From: Paraburkholderia acidisoli
GTDB taxonomy: Bacteria; Pseudomonadota; Gammaproteobacteria; Burkholderiales; Burkholderiaceae
Direction of reading: 5' to 3'
Assembly (NCBI RefSeq): GCF_009789675.1
Contig: NZ_CP046915.1
Location: 806,001-870,000 of the forward strand
Length of the DNA: 64,000 nt
Below, in pieces: positions 1-9,120 of this stretch. The notes under the pieces are model-generated. The model had not been told where the DNA came from. It was given only the letters and a program-made list of their open reading frames with translations, and made no database searches. Numbering within the stretch: position 1 is the stretch's first letter; every line of letters starts with the position of its first letter. The translations under genes and the position numbers were made by a program.

Positions 1-2
1 TG

Positions 3-407
3 GGCGCGTGCCCCGCCGAACTCGTGATCGCGAATCGTCATGTCGACAAGGCGCAGAGGCTGGCGTCGCAAGTGGCTGCGCAGGGGCCGGTGCTGGCCTG
101 CGCTTACGGCGAACTCGAGCGCCTGGGGCGCTTCGATCTGGTGGTGAACGCCACCTCCGCGAGCCTGACCGGCGACTTGCCGCCCGTGCCGCCGGGCGTG
201 TTCAGTCCACAGGGCACGGCTTACGAACTGGCCTACGGCAAGCGCCTCACGCCGTTTCTGCGGCTCGCGCGCAATGCGGGCGTTGCCGGAGTCGCGGACG
301 GCGTGGGCATGCTGGTGGAGCAGGCGGCTGAAGCCTTCGCATGGTGGCGCGGCGTGCGGCCGCAGACCCAGGGCGTGATCGACCGGCTGACCGTGCCGCT
401 CGACTGA
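3..407 (+). CDS. aroE: Shikimate 5-dehydrogenase, C-terminal part (5' end outside window)
   Basis: Reduces 3-dehydroshikimate to shikimate with NADPH in the cytosolic shikimate pathway. Only the last 134 residues are present, and the frame is open to the left edge. The fragment starts inside the Rossmann domain: an IANRH segment, as in AroE where the N-R pair contacts the NADP phosphate, then VVNATSASLTG, matching the family NAT(S/P) motif. A DGVGMLVEQAAEAFAWW segment matches the usual G-x-G-MLV-Q-A-FxxW helix near the AroE C terminus. No truncation is visible at the 3' end. The next gene is convergent and begins only 5 bases after the stop. Confidence 0.93.
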   Translation, partial: GACPAELVIANRHVDKAQRLASQVAAQGPVLACAYGELERLGRFDLVVNATSASLTGDLPPVPPGVFSPQGTAYELAYGKRLTPFLRLARNAGVAGVADGVGMLVEQAAEAFAWWRGVRPQTQGVIDRLTVPLD

Positions 408-412
408 GCGCG

Positions 413-988
413 TCAGGTTTCGAGCGGCCCCGCGCAACGATAGGTGCAAAGATTGACGCCCGTTGACGTGGTGTGGGTTTTTAGGAGTTCGAACGAACAC
501 GCCGGTGTGCCTTGCGCGAAAAAGCGCTTGCCGGCGCCCACCAGCACGGGATACACGATGAGCAGCAGTTCGTCGACGAGACCGTGTTCGAGCAAGGTCG
601 AGGTCAATGTCGAACTGCCCCACAGGATCAGTTGCGGGCCGTCCTGCGATTTGATCCGCCGGACGCCTTCGGCAAGGTCTTCGCCCACGCAGCTGTGCGG
701 GCCCCATTTCAGGCTTTCGGGCCGATGCGTGACCACGTACTTCGTGGCCGCATTCAGGCCGTCGGCCATCGGACCGCCTGGCGCCTTGGGCCAGTAGTCC
801 GACCACAGATCGTAGGTACGGCGGCCGAGCAGCAAGTCGAAGTTTTCGCCATGTTCGGCGAGGACGGCGTCGCGGCCGGCGGGCGTGCGATACGGCACGG
901 TCCAGTCGGCATAGGGAAAATCGTCTTCGCCGGTGGATTGAATCACGCCGTCGAGCGAGATGTGTTCCATGATCTTGAGCGTGCGCAT
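413..988 (-). CDS. Dihydrofolate reductase family protein (RibD C-terminal fold)
   Basis: A 191-residue protein of the RibD C-terminal/DHFR-like superfamily, NADPH-dependent reductases whose substrate is usually unknown in this subgroup. The N terminus MRTLKIMEHISLDGVIQ and the later LLLGRRTYDLWSDYWP and LILWGSSTLTSTLLEHGLVDEL segments are typical of the YyaP/YwjB-like group. Reading could extend upstream, but the start at 988 is preferred because GGGAGA lies 6 bases before it and family homology begins there. It converges with aroE. The cellular role cannot be told from context. Confidence 0.85.
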   Translation of the reverse strand: MRTLKIMEHISLDGVIQSTGEDDFPYADWTVPYRTPAGRDAVLAEHGENFDLLLGRRTYDLWSDYWPKAPGGPMADGLNAATKYVVTHRPESLKWGPHSCVGEDLAEGVRRIKSQDGPQLILWGSSTLTSTLLEHGLVDELLLIVYPVLVGAGKRFFAQGTPACSFELLKTHTTSTGVNLCTYRCAGPLET

Positions 989-1276
989 GGCGTCTCCCGG
1001 AGTGTGTTGCGCGCTGTCGCCATGATGCCGTTTCAGCACGCGCGGTGCTTTTGGCGTGCTTCCGGTCTGCCGAAGCCTGACGCGTCGACTGACACGGCCG
1101 CGCGAGCTGTTCATGCCCCAATGACGCGTGTGTCGGCAACCTCGGCACGATAGGCGGAATCGCCATATTCGGCGAGACGGGAATGCTTCTGATTGACGCC
1201 TCCGTTCGCGCGGCCTCGCTTCTGAAAGCCTATGCTGATACGGTCAACCCAGTCCGCCGAAAACAAGGGAGCCGCC

Positions 1277-1753
1277 ATGCAAGCCGATCCGAAAGTGATT
1301 CAGTACCTGAACGCGGAATTGAAGAACGAACTCACTGCCATCAATCAGTACTTTTTGCATGCGCGGCTTTACAAACATTGGGGGCTCGAAGCGCTCGGCA
1401 AGCATGAGTATGAAGAATCGATCGAGGAGATGAAGCATGCCGACAAACTCATCGAGCGCATTCTGATGCTCGACGGCTTACCGAATCTTCAGGATCTGGG
1501 CAAGCTGCTCGTGGGCGAGAGCGTGCGCGAAGCGCTCGAATGCGACCTGAAACTCGAGTACATCGCGCAGGGGCAGTGCAAGGAATCCATCGTGTATTGC
1601 GAGTCGGTGCGCGATTTCGTATCGCGTGAAATCTTCGTCGAAATTCTCGACGACACCGAAGACCATATCGACTGGCTGGAAACGCAACTCGGCCTGATCG
1701 ACAAGATCGGCATCGAGAATTATCAGCAGTCGAGCATGGGATCGATTGGCTGA
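1277..1753 (+). CDS. bfr: Bacterioferritin
   Basis: Haem-containing iron-storage subunit, 158 residues (family norm about 158), forming 24-mer cages. An AAGGGA ribosome site lies 7 bases before the ATG; an in-frame upstream ATG at 1232 lacks one and was rejected. In E. coli Bfr numbering the haem ligand Met52 and the di-iron residues Glu18, Glu51, His54, Glu94 and His130 are all present. The position equal to Glu127 reads Thr (ILDDTEDHIDW), so one ferroxidase ligand appears replaced. This resembles two-subunit Bfr systems in which one subunit has a weakened ferroxidase site; that reading is inference. A hairpin follows the gene. Confidence 0.95.
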   Translation: MQADPKVIQYLNAELKNELTAINQYFLHARLYKHWGLEALGKHEYEESIEEMKHADKLIERILMLDGLPNLQDLGKLLVGESVREALECDLKLEYIAQGQCKESIVYCESVRDFVSREIFVEILDDTEDHIDWLETQLGLIDKIGIENYQQSSMGSIG

Positions 1754-1755
1754 CG

Positions 1756-1792
1756 CCACGACCCGGCGCGTGTCGAGCGCTCCGGATCGTGG
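1756..1792. terminator. Hairpin between convergent bfr and SDR genes
   Basis: Arms 1756-1766 and 1782-1792 pair over 11 positions with one C-A mismatch, with a 15-base loop. It sits exactly between two convergent stop codons. There is no strong T-tract, so it may act as a weak bidirectional terminator or a 3'-end stabiliser. Confidence 0.5.
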
Positions 1793-1810
1793 ACCGGTGA
1801 TCTACCTGGC

Positions 1811-2557
1811 TTAACGCATGCCGCCGCTGGCGACGATATGTTCGCCGGTCAGCCAGCGCGCGTCGTCCGACGCGAGGAACACCACGGCCGCGGCAATATC
1901 GTCCGGTTGCCCGAGGCGGCCGAGCGGCGTTTGCGCGAGCGCGCTGGTTTCGAACTCGGAGCCGATCACGCCCGCGCTGTGCGCGCCTTCGGTCACGACC
2001 ACCCCCGGATTGATCGCGTTCACACGAATCTTGCGCGGCCCGAGTTCGCGCGCGAGCACGCCGGTGATGGCATCGAGCGCGCCCTTGGTGCCGCTGTACA
2101 CGGCGGTGGCGGGCGGCGTGAGGCTCGTCACGACCGAACTCACGTTGACGATGCTCGCGCCTTCGCCGAGATGCTTGACGGCGGCCTGGGTGGTGAACAG
2201 CACGCCGAGCACGTTGATGTCGAATTGCCGGCGATAGTGCGCCTCGGTGATTGCTTCGATCGGCGCGAATTCGTACACACCCGAGTTGTTCACGAGAATA
2301 TCGAGGCGGCCATAAGTTTCGATCGCCGTATCGATGATCCCTTGCGCATCCGCGGCCTTCGAGACGTCGCCTCCCACGGCCACGGCCTTGCCGCCGGCCG
2401 CCGTGATCGCGGCCACGACCGCGTCCGCGCCCGCCTGACTGCTCGCGTAGTTGACCACCACCGCCGCGCCTTGCGCCGCGAGCGCCTTCGCGATGCCCGC
2501 GCCAATGCCCTTCGACGCGCCCGTGACCACCGCCACCTTGCCTGCCAGCTTGCTCAT
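1811..2557 (-). CDS. SDR family NAD(P)-dependent oxidoreductase
   Basis: A classical short-chain dehydrogenase/reductase of 248 residues, probably a 3-oxoacyl-ACP-reductase-like or glucose-dehydrogenase-like enzyme. Visible elements are the cofactor motif TGASKGIG at residues 12-19, NNSG at 90-93, the catalytic Ser in VSSVV (140-141), and Tyr154 and Lys158 in YSGTK. The chosen ATG begins MSKLAGKV with GAGGGA upstream; the longer reading to 2800 is unsupported by homology. Substrate is unknown. It stands alone, transcribed toward bfr, about 180 bases downstream of the MDR gene on the same strand. Confidence 0.9.
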   Translation of the reverse strand: MSKLAGKVAVVTGASKGIGAGIAKALAAQGAAVVVNYASSQAGADAVVAAITAAGGKAVAVGGDVSKAADAQGIIDTAIETYGRLDILVNNSGVYEFAPIEAITEAHYRRQFDINVLGVLFTTQAAVKHLGEGASIVNVSSVVTSLTPPATAVYSGTKGALDAITGVLARELGPRKIRVNAINPGVVVTEGAHSAGVIGSEFETSALAQTPLGRLGQPDDIAAAVVFLASDDARWLTGEHIVASGGMR

Positions 2558-2738
2558 GATGAATCCCTCTGCGTAACTCGTGCCATGGATGGAGGCCGGC
2601 GCACCTCGGCGTGCGAAGCAGCGAACGATGCGCCGGCGTTGGGTATCAATGTAGGGGGACGCGACGCCGCGATAAAGCGGCCGCAGACGAATTGACTGGT
2701 GGCATGAGACGAACAATCGGGTTGCGCGCGGGCCGGGC

Positions 2739-3749
2739 TCAACCGGCCGCGATGTCGACCACCACCTTGCCGAAGTGATGCGCTTCCTGAAGATACGCAT
2801 AGGCTTGCGGCGTTTCCTCGAAAGCGAAGACGCGGTCGATCACCGGTTCGATGCGCGACTGGGCGATGGCGCGCGTGACCTCGGCGAGATTGGCCGTCGA
2901 GCCCGTCTGACTGCCCACGATCTTGAGCGTCTTGAGCATGATGGCGAGCACGGGAAACGTCACGTCCATGCCGCTCACGAAGCCCAGCGTGAAAATCGTC
3001 CCGCCGATGGCCGCCACGTTGATCGAGCGCTGGAACGTGGCGGGCCCCACGGTTTCCAGCACGAGATCGGCGCCGCGCCCGCCGGTGGCCGCGAGCATGG
3101 CCTCGTCCCATGCGGGCGTGGTGCGGTAGTTGACGAGATCGTCGGCGCCCAGGGCGCGCGCGCGTTCGAGCTTGGCATCGGACGACGAGGCAATCAGCAC
3201 GCGTGCGCCTGCCGCCTTCGCGAGTTGCAGCGCGAAGAGACTCACGCCGCCCGTGCCGAGCAGGGCCACGGTCGAGCCGGGCCGCACCGCGCCCGCCACG
3301 AGCCCGTTCCACGCCGTGGTCGCGGCAATCGGCAAGCTCGCGGCCTCGCGGTACGAGAGCGACGCGGGCAGACGCACGAGCGCCGTGACCGGCACGACGG
3401 CGTATTGCGCGAGCGAGCCCGGCATCGACACGCCGCGGATGCGCTTGCCGGCCTCATGCGTGTAAGGCCCGGCGGCCCAGTCGGCGAAAGTCCCGACGAT
3501 CACGCGCTCGCCCACCGCCCAGCCCTCCACGCACTCGCCCAGCGCGGCGATCTCGCCCGCGCCGTCCGTGCCGGGGATGAAGCCGGGCGCAATCTCGCCG
3601 AAGCGGCCGCGCGCCACCATCAGATCGAGATAGTTGAGGCTGGCCGCGTGCAGCTTGACCAGTACTTCGCCGGCACGCGGCGCGGGTGTGGGCAGGTCGC
3701 TGCGCTGCAAACGGTAGGTCTCGCCGGCGGTCAACTGGAAGGCTTGCAT
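2739..3749 (-). CDS. Zinc-independent MDR-family alcohol dehydrogenase / quinone oxidoreductase-like protein
   Basis: A 336-residue member of the medium-chain dehydrogenase/reductase superfamily. The GroES-like N half contains GxIPGTDGAGEI and the Rossmann half contains GTGGVSLFALQLAKAAGA. The cysteine and histidine ligands of the catalytic and structural zinc sites are absent, which points to the quinone-oxidoreductase/enoyl-reductase-like group rather than a true alcohol dehydrogenase. AGGAG lies 6 bases before the ATG at 3749. The gene is divergent from a LysR regulator across a 94-base gap, the usual arrangement for a LysR target, so that regulator probably controls it. Substrate is unknown. 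Confidence 0.9.
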   Translation of the reverse strand: MQAFQLTAGETYRLQRSDLPTPAPRAGEVLVKLHAASLNYLDLMVARGRFGEIAPGFIPGTDGAGEIAALGECVEGWAVGERVIVGTFADWAAGPYTHEAGKRIRGVSMPGSLAQYAVVPVTALVRLPASLSYREAASLPIAATTAWNGLVAGAVRPGSTVALLGTGGVSLFALQLAKAAGARVLIASSSDAKLERARALGADDLVNYRTTPAWDEAMLAATGGRGADLVLETVGPATFQRSINVAAIGGTIFTLGFVSGMDVTFPVLAIMLKTLKIVGSQTGSTANLAEVTRAIAQSRIEPVIDRVFAFEETPQAYAYLQEAHHFGKVVVDIAAG

Positions 3750-3843
3750 GGTGTTCTCCTTCGAATGGGGTAAGACCATGCTACCGAGCCGCGCACGCTA
3801 AAATCGATCGCCAAAACACGACATTGCTGCATGGGGCGCATGA

Positions 3844-4755
3844 ATGGACAGCCTGCAAGCGGATCAGACGACAGCCTTTCTCGCCGTGCTGGAAACCGGC
3901 AGTTTCACGGCGGCGGGGCGCATGCTGGGCCGCGACGGCTCCGTGATCTCGCGCCGGGTCGCGGCGCTCGAAGCCCGCCTCGGTATCCGGCTGCTGGAGC
4001 GCTCGACCCGGCGCGTCGCGGCCACCGAGGCGGGCGCGCGCTTCCGGGCCCGCCTCGGCGAGGCGCACGCGATCCTGCGCGCGGCGGAAGACGAGGCGCG
4101 CTCGATGGCCGAAACGCCCACGGGCCTGCTGCGCGTGAGCCTGCCTGCCGGTTTCGGGCGCCGCTGGGTGGCGCCGCATCTGCCGGAATTCCTGGCGCGC
4201 TACCCGTCGCTGGAAGTGGAGTGCAGCCTCAGCGACCGCTATGTCGACCTGATCGCCGAGCGCTACGACGTGGGCCTGCGCATCGGCAAGCTCGAGGACA
4301 GCCGGCTGGTCGCGAAGCCGCTCGCGACCATGCAGCGGCTGCTGTGCGCCTCGCCCGAGTGGGTGCGCCGCCATGGCCACGTCGCGCATCCGCGCGATCT
4401 CGCGCACCGGCCGTGCATCGGCTTCACGCCCCTCGCGAGCTGGCCGGTCTGGCACCTGCAGCGGCGCGGCGAGCATCACGCCGTGCGCGTGCACGCGCAA
4501 CTCGCCACCGACGACGTCGATACCGCGATCCACGCGGCCATGCGCGGCGCGGGCATCATGCTCGGCGCCAACTGGCTGGTCGGGCGCGAACTGCATGAAG
4601 GCAAGCTCGTGCGCATCCTGCCCGCATGGACCGTGTCGGACGACGAAAAACTGAGCGTCGTGCGCGCCTCGCGCAAGAACGAGCCCGCGAAAACGCGCGC
4701 GTTCGTCGACTGGTTGAGCGAGCGGTTCCGGCAACCGCCCTGGCAAGAAGACTGA
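3844..4755 (+). CDS. LysR-family transcriptional regulator
   Basis: A 303-residue LTTR. The N-terminal winged helix-turn-helix spans about residues 8-66 (FLAVLETGSFTAAGRMLGRD, then VISRRVAALEARLG), followed by the periplasmic-binding-like effector domain starting near LLRVSLPAGFGRRWVAPHLP. This subgroup often controls nearby oxidoreductases. It is divergent from the MDR gene at 2739-3749, with both promoters in the 94-base gap. Effector unknown. Confidence 0.92.
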   Translation: MDSLQADQTTAFLAVLETGSFTAAGRMLGRDGSVISRRVAALEARLGIRLLERSTRRVAATEAGARFRARLGEAHAILRAAEDEARSMAETPTGLLRVSLPAGFGRRWVAPHLPEFLARYPSLEVECSLSDRYVDLIAERYDVGLRIGKLEDSRLVAKPLATMQRLLCASPEWVRRHGHVAHPRDLAHRPCIGFTPLASWPVWHLQRRGEHHAVRVHAQLATDDVDTAIHAAMRGAGIMLGANWLVGRELHEGKLVRILPAWTVSDDEKLSVVRASRKNEPAKTRAFVDWLSERFRQPPWQED

Positions 4756-4858
4756 CGCGCCGCGCTCCGCGCCAAACCCTCAAGCTGCCCCCGATTTCTG
4801 CCGATAAGCAGGGTGGTTTTCTGACCCCAGCTATCCCGAACCCGAAAGCGAGCGTGAC

Positions 4859-6160
4859 GTGCGAGGACTCAAGTTTGCGGCGTTGATTGGCGGCCTGACC
4901 GGCTTGCTCTGCCTGCTCGCGCTCGGCGGCTGCGAGCCGCGCGACGCGACGCGCGCGGCTACCGCCGCCGCGCCCGTGCGCACGACCGTCACCGCGCTCG
5001 TGTGGGCGCCCGACTGGCCCGAGGAAATGCTCAAGATCGCCGCCGAGTTCGACCAGGCCAATCCGGACGTGCACGTGAACGTGCAGTTCATGATCGGCAA
5101 CTCGGTGGAGGAGAACATCAAGCCGCGCGTGGCCGCGGGCACGTTGCCCGACCTCATCAGCGTGAATCCGAACGCCTACGCGGCGGAACTCGCCGACCAG
5201 GGCATTCTGGCCGACGTGCGCGGGACCACGGCGTGGAGCCAGATGCTGGAACCGCTCAAGGGCGACTGGACCAGCCGGCGCGGCAAGGGTTTCGGCATCT
5301 CGGGCGGCGTGGCCACGACGATGATCTACTACAACCGCGCGATGTTCGCGCGAGCGGGCATCAAGACGCTGCCGACCAACTTCGACGAGTTTCTCGACGT
5401 GTGCGCCCGGCTCAAGCGCGCGGGCATGATCCCCATCATGTGGAACGGCGGCTTCCCGAACATGCTCGGCAACGGGCCGTTCGCCTCGGGGTTCGCGAAC
5501 AACGTGGTGGCGCGCGAGCCCGACTGGAAGCAGAAGATGGCCGACGGCACGCTGAACCTGAACACGCCGGAAGTCGCCGACATCTTCGCGCGCATCGCGC
5601 TGATTCCCGAGCGCGGCTACGTGCAGCCCGCGTTCATGACCACCGGCTACGACGAAGGCATGCGCCTCTTCAAGGACGGCCAGGCAGCGATGGCCTTCCA
5701 GGGCAGCTGGGCGGCGGGCATGATGATGCGCGGCAACCGCTTCGAGGCGGGCGTTTTCGTGCCGCCGTGGAACGCGCCGGGCCAGACGGTCGTGCCCGTG
5801 CTCGGCAGCGAAACCGGCTTCGCGGTGTGCGAGACGCCGCGCAAGGCCGCCGCCATGCGCTTCCTGGAGTTCATCGCCGGCCGGGGTTTCCCCATTCTGC
5901 AGCGCAAGCGCCACAACATTTCGCCGTTCGAGAACGGCGCGGGCACGGCCGTGAGCGACCGCGAGATCGTCGCCTATACGCAGACGCTCAGCCGCTATCC
6001 CGTCACGGCGAGCCCGTATTATTCGTCGCTGCCTTCCAACACGATCGAACTCGTGCACAACCTCATGCACGACGTGCTGCTGAAGAAGATCACGCCGCGC
6101 GAAGCCGCGAAGCGCCTCGACGAATCGGTCAAGACTGAAGCGAAGATGCATTACAAATGA
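4859..6160 (+). CDS. Extracellular solute-binding protein family 1 (lipoprotein)
   Basis: A 433-residue sugar-type ABC binding protein. The N terminus has a lipoprotein signal with lipobox ending LALGGC (Cys25), so it is probably anchored in the periplasm. The mature part starts with an ITALVWAPDWPEEMLK-like first strand and shows the family pattern of a hydrophobic NPNAY/DLISV segment and a C-terminal AAMRFLEFIAG helix. The start is GTG with only a weak ribosome site, chosen because it gives a complete signal peptide. No permease or ATPase is nearby. Instead its stop codon overlaps the ATG of a membrane GGDEF-EAL protein (ATGA), so it may serve as a ligand-sensing partner rather than a transporter component. 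Confidence 0.88.
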   Translation: MRGLKFAALIGGLTGLLCLLALGGCEPRDATRAATAAAPVRTTVTALVWAPDWPEEMLKIAAEFDQANPDVHVNVQFMIGNSVEENIKPRVAAGTLPDLISVNPNAYAAELADQGILADVRGTTAWSQMLEPLKGDWTSRRGKGFGISGGVATTMIYYNRAMFARAGIKTLPTNFDEFLDVCARLKRAGMIPIMWNGGFPNMLGNGPFASGFANNVVAREPDWKQKMADGTLNLNTPEVADIFARIALIPERGYVQPAFMTTGYDEGMRLFKDGQAAMAFQGSWAAGMMMRGNRFEAGVFVPPWNAPGQTVVPVLGSETGFAVCETPRKAAAMRFLEFIAGRGFPILQRKRHNISPFENGAGTAVSDREIVAYTQTLSRYPVTASPYYSSLPSNTIELVHNLMHDVLLKKITPREAAKRLDESVKTEAKMHYK

Positions 6161-9096
6161 ACTCACTTTCCGCGTGGCTCAAACGCGCCTTCGATTACTT
6201 CTGCCAGGACCTGCTGCGGCGCGTCGAGATCCGGTATCGGCTGATCGCGGCGTTCATCGTGCTCTCGCTGCTGCCCGTGGTGATTTCGGGCTGCATTTCC
6301 TATGTGAAGTCGATTGCGGCGATCAAGGAGAACGCGCAGATCTTCTCGAAGGAAGTCGTGCGCCAGGTGTCGCGCAATGTGCAACTGCGCATGGAGCAGA
6401 TCGAAACCGAGAGCAACCTGCTGGTGCTTTCCGACCGCGTGCAGGGTGCGCTCGCGCGGGTCGCGAGCGGCAACGCGCGCGAGCAGAGCGAGGCGCGCCA
6501 GGACATGACGCGCCTGCTGCTCGATCACTACGGTTCCGTCGATTTCATCAACCAGAAGTATCTGCTCGACGGCAACGACAAGATTCTCGACACGCAGGCG
6601 TTCGCGCAGCTCACGGCGGGCGTGACCACGCTCGTCGCGCGCGCCGAGGCCGCGCATGAGCGCAGCTACTGGGGCAGTTACGACGACGGTGTGGGCCAGC
6701 AGAATCTCGGCATGGTGCGCGCGATCTACGACAAGACCAACAATCGCAAGATCGGCAATCTCGTGCTGGTGGTGCGCCCCGAGTTCTTCTCGACCATCTT
6801 CAACGACGTCGCTTCGGGCAGCGGTACTGAAATCTACGTGCTCGACGCGAGCGACAACAAGCTGATCGTGGTGGCCGACAACTCGGCCGCCGCCGCGGCG
6901 GGCACGACGCCGGAACCGGGACTCGCCGACGATATCGCGCGCCACGCCGAGTCGGGCGAAGCGAGCCGCTTCGTGATGTACTCGGGCAAGCACGGCGGGC
7001 GCTATCTTGCCGCCTACTCGCGCATTCCGGGCACGACGTGGTTCGTGGTGAGCACCATCGCCGAAAAAAGCCTGACGGCCGAAGCGCAGGCCGTGCGCAC
7101 GCAGATCGTGGTGATCGGCATCTCGGGCTTTTTGCTGTCGATCTTTCTGGCGTGGTTCATTTCGCACAGCATTTCCGCGCCGCTGCGCGATCTCGTGCGC
7201 CGCATGCACGCGACCGGCGGCGGCGCGGGCGCGCTCGACGACGTCGACGGCGACGAGGAAGGCGACGGCGACGAACTCGCGCGGCTCTCGCACCGCTTCG
7301 AGCGCATGCGCGCCGCCATCCGGCAGAAGATCCAGAAGATCAAGGAGATCAACGCGTCGCTCGAACAGACCGTGGTCGAGCGCACTTCGGAGCTCGTCAC
7401 GCGCGAGCGCGAGGCGCGCACGCTCATCGACAATTCGCCCGACACGATCACGCGCTACGACCGCGACTTGCGGCGCACCTATGCGAACCCGGCGTTCTGT
7501 GCCTCGGCCGGTTGCGAGCTTGCCGCCTCGCTCGGCAAGCGGCCTTCGGAGTTGCCGGGCGGCCCGAACGCGCTCGTGTACGAGCGCAAGATCCAGGAAG
7601 TGATCGCCACGGGCCAGAAGACGCAGTTCGAGCTGCGCTGGACCGGCCGCGACGGCCAGGAGCAATGCACGCATATCCGCATCACGCCGGAAGTCGATCT
7701 CGCGGGGCATATCACCTCGGTGCTGGCGGTTGGGCGCGATCTGTCCGATCGCATGGCGTTCGAGGCGACCATCTGGAAGCAGGCCAATTTCGACGCGCTC
7801 ACGGGCCTGCCGAATCGCCAGTTGTTCCATGACCGGCTGAACCAGGAGGCGACCCAGACGCGCCGCGCCGGCAGGCGCATGGGGCTGATGCTGATCGATC
7901 TCGACCGCTTCAAGGAAGTCAACGACTCGCTCGGCCACGACACCGGCGACGTGCTGCTGATCGAGGCGGGGCGGCGTATCAGCGAATGCGTGCGTGAAGT
8001 GGACACGGTCGCGCGGCTGGGCGGCGACGAGTTCACGGTGATCCTCCCCGACCTCGACGACATGGCGCTGGTCGAGCAGACCGCGCGCGACATCAACCGC
8101 AAGCTGACCGAGCCGTTCAAGCTCGGCACGGACGAGGCGTATATCTCCGCGAGTATCGGCGTGACGGTGTTCCCCGACGACGCCGAGGAACTCGACACGC
8201 TGTTCAAGCACGCCGACCAGGCGATGTACGCCGCGAAGAACGCGGGCCGCAACGGCTTCAGCTACTTCACGCGCGACATGCCCGTGGAAGCGGAAAAGCG
8301 CCTGCGCCTCACGAGCGACCTGCGCGCCGCGCTGCCGCGCAACCAGTTGCGCGTGCTTTACCAACCCGTGGTCGATCTCGCGACGGGCCGCGTGTGCAAG
8401 GCCGAGGCGCTGATTCGCTGGCAGCATCCCGAGCGCGGCATGGTGAGCCCGCTCGACTTCATTCCGCTCGCCGAAGACACGGGCCTGATCGTGCCGATCG
8501 GCGACTGGGTGTTCCAGCAGGCCGTGGAGCAGGCGCGGCAATGGCGCGCGCGTTACGACGCGTCGTTCCAGATCAGCGTGAACATGTCGCCGGTGCAGGT
8601 CCGGCAGGACACGCTGATGTGCGAGCGCTGGTGCGAATATCTCGACCACGCGGGCATGCCGGGCCAGGGCGTGGCGGTGGAAATCACCGAAGGGCTGCTG
8701 CTGCACGCCGAAGCGAAGATCGACGACAAACTGGTGGACTTCCGCCGCGCGGGCATCGGCATTTCCATCGACGACTTCGGCACGGGGTATTCGTCGCTGG
8801 CGTATCTGAAGCGCTTCGACATCGATTACCTCAAGATCGACCGCTCGTTCGTGCAGAACCTCAACGTCGACGAAGGCAATCAGGTGCTCTGCGAGGCGAT
8901 GGTGGTGCTCGCGCACAAGCTCGGCATTCAGGTGATCGCCGAAGGCGTGGAAACCGTCGAGCAGCGCGATTTTCTCAAAGGCATCGGCTGCGATTTCGCG
9001 CAAGGGTTCTTGTATTCGACACCGGTTTCGCCGCAGTGCTTCGAGCAGCTGTTCTGGCCGGCGTATGCGGAAGAGGCGGCGGTGGACCCGGAGTGA
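6157..9096 (+). CDS. Membrane diguanylate cyclase/phosphodiesterase (sensor-HAMP-PAS-GGDEF-EAL)
   Basis: A 979-residue cyclic-di-GMP enzyme. Transmembrane helix 1 is near residues 30-50, then a large periplasmic region (about 50-315, dCACHE-like), helix 2 near 317-338, HAMP, a short coiled coil (KIKEINASLEQTVVERTSEL), a PAS domain (about 420-540), GGDEF (about 545-705) and EAL (about 720-965). The cyclase site is intact (RLGGDEF near 622) and so is the inhibitory I-site RxxD (REVD, five residues before GGDEF). The EAL domain keeps KAEALIRW near 749, NMSPVQ, EITEG, DDFGTGYSSL, KIDRSFV and EGVET, so both activities are plausible. The start overlaps the stop of the upstream binding protein, implying translational coupling and joint function. 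Confidence 0.95.
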   Translation: MNSLSAWLKRAFDYFCQDLLRRVEIRYRLIAAFIVLSLLPVVISGCISYVKSIAAIKENAQIFSKEVVRQVSRNVQLRMEQIETESNLLVLSDRVQGALARVASGNAREQSEARQDMTRLLLDHYGSVDFINQKYLLDGNDKILDTQAFAQLTAGVTTLVARAEAAHERSYWGSYDDGVGQQNLGMVRAIYDKTNNRKIGNLVLVVRPEFFSTIFNDVASGSGTEIYVLDASDNKLIVVADNSAAAAAGTTPEPGLADDIARHAESGEASRFVMYSGKHGGRYLAAYSRIPGTTWFVVSTIAEKSLTAEAQAVRTQIVVIGISGFLLSIFLAWFISHSISAPLRDLVRRMHATGGGAGALDDVDGDEEGDGDELARLSHRFERMRAAIRQKIQKIKEINASLEQTVVERTSELVTREREARTLIDNSPDTITRYDRDLRRTYANPAFCASAGCELAASLGKRPSELPGGPNALVYERKIQEVIATGQKTQFELRWTGRDGQEQCTHIRITPEVDLAGHITSVLAVGRDLSDRMAFEATIWKQANFDALTGLPNRQLFHDRLNQEATQTRRAGRRMGLMLIDLDRFKEVNDSLGHDTGDVLLIEAGRRISECVREVDTVARLGGDEFTVILPDLDDMALVEQTARDINRKLTEPFKLGTDEAYISASIGVTVFPDDAEELDTLFKHADQAMYAAKNAGRNGFSYFTRDMPVEAEKRLRLTSDLRAALPRNQLRVLYQPVVDLATGRVCKAEALIRWQHPERGMVSPLDFIPLAEDTGLIVPIGDWVFQQAVEQARQWRARYDASFQISVNMSPVQVRQDTLMCERWCEYLDHAGMPGQGVAVEITEGLLLHAEAKIDDKLVDFRRAGIGISIDDFGTGYSSLAYLKRFDIDYLKIDRSFVQNLNVDEGNQVLCEAMVVLAHKLGIQVIAEGVETVEQRDFLKGIGCDFAQGFLYSTPVSPQCFEQLFWPAYAEEAAVDPE

Positions 9097-9120
9097 GGGC
9101 GCGGGCGCGGTGACGCCGGT

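Noticed and set aside
988..1276. 289-base gap before bfr examined for small genes or a Fur-type box
   Set aside because: No ORF with a ribosome site and no convincing operator; it presumably holds only the two promoters.
4556..6166. 536-codon open frame antisense to the solute-binding protein gene
   Set aside because: The plus-strand product has a lipobox and family motifs; the antisense frame has none.
6163..9003. 946-codon open frame antisense to the GGDEF-EAL gene
   Set aside because: The plus-strand frame carries a full set of conserved c-di-GMP motifs. The antisense frame is Arg/His/Ala-rich without any domain and is a typical shadow in high-GC DNA.
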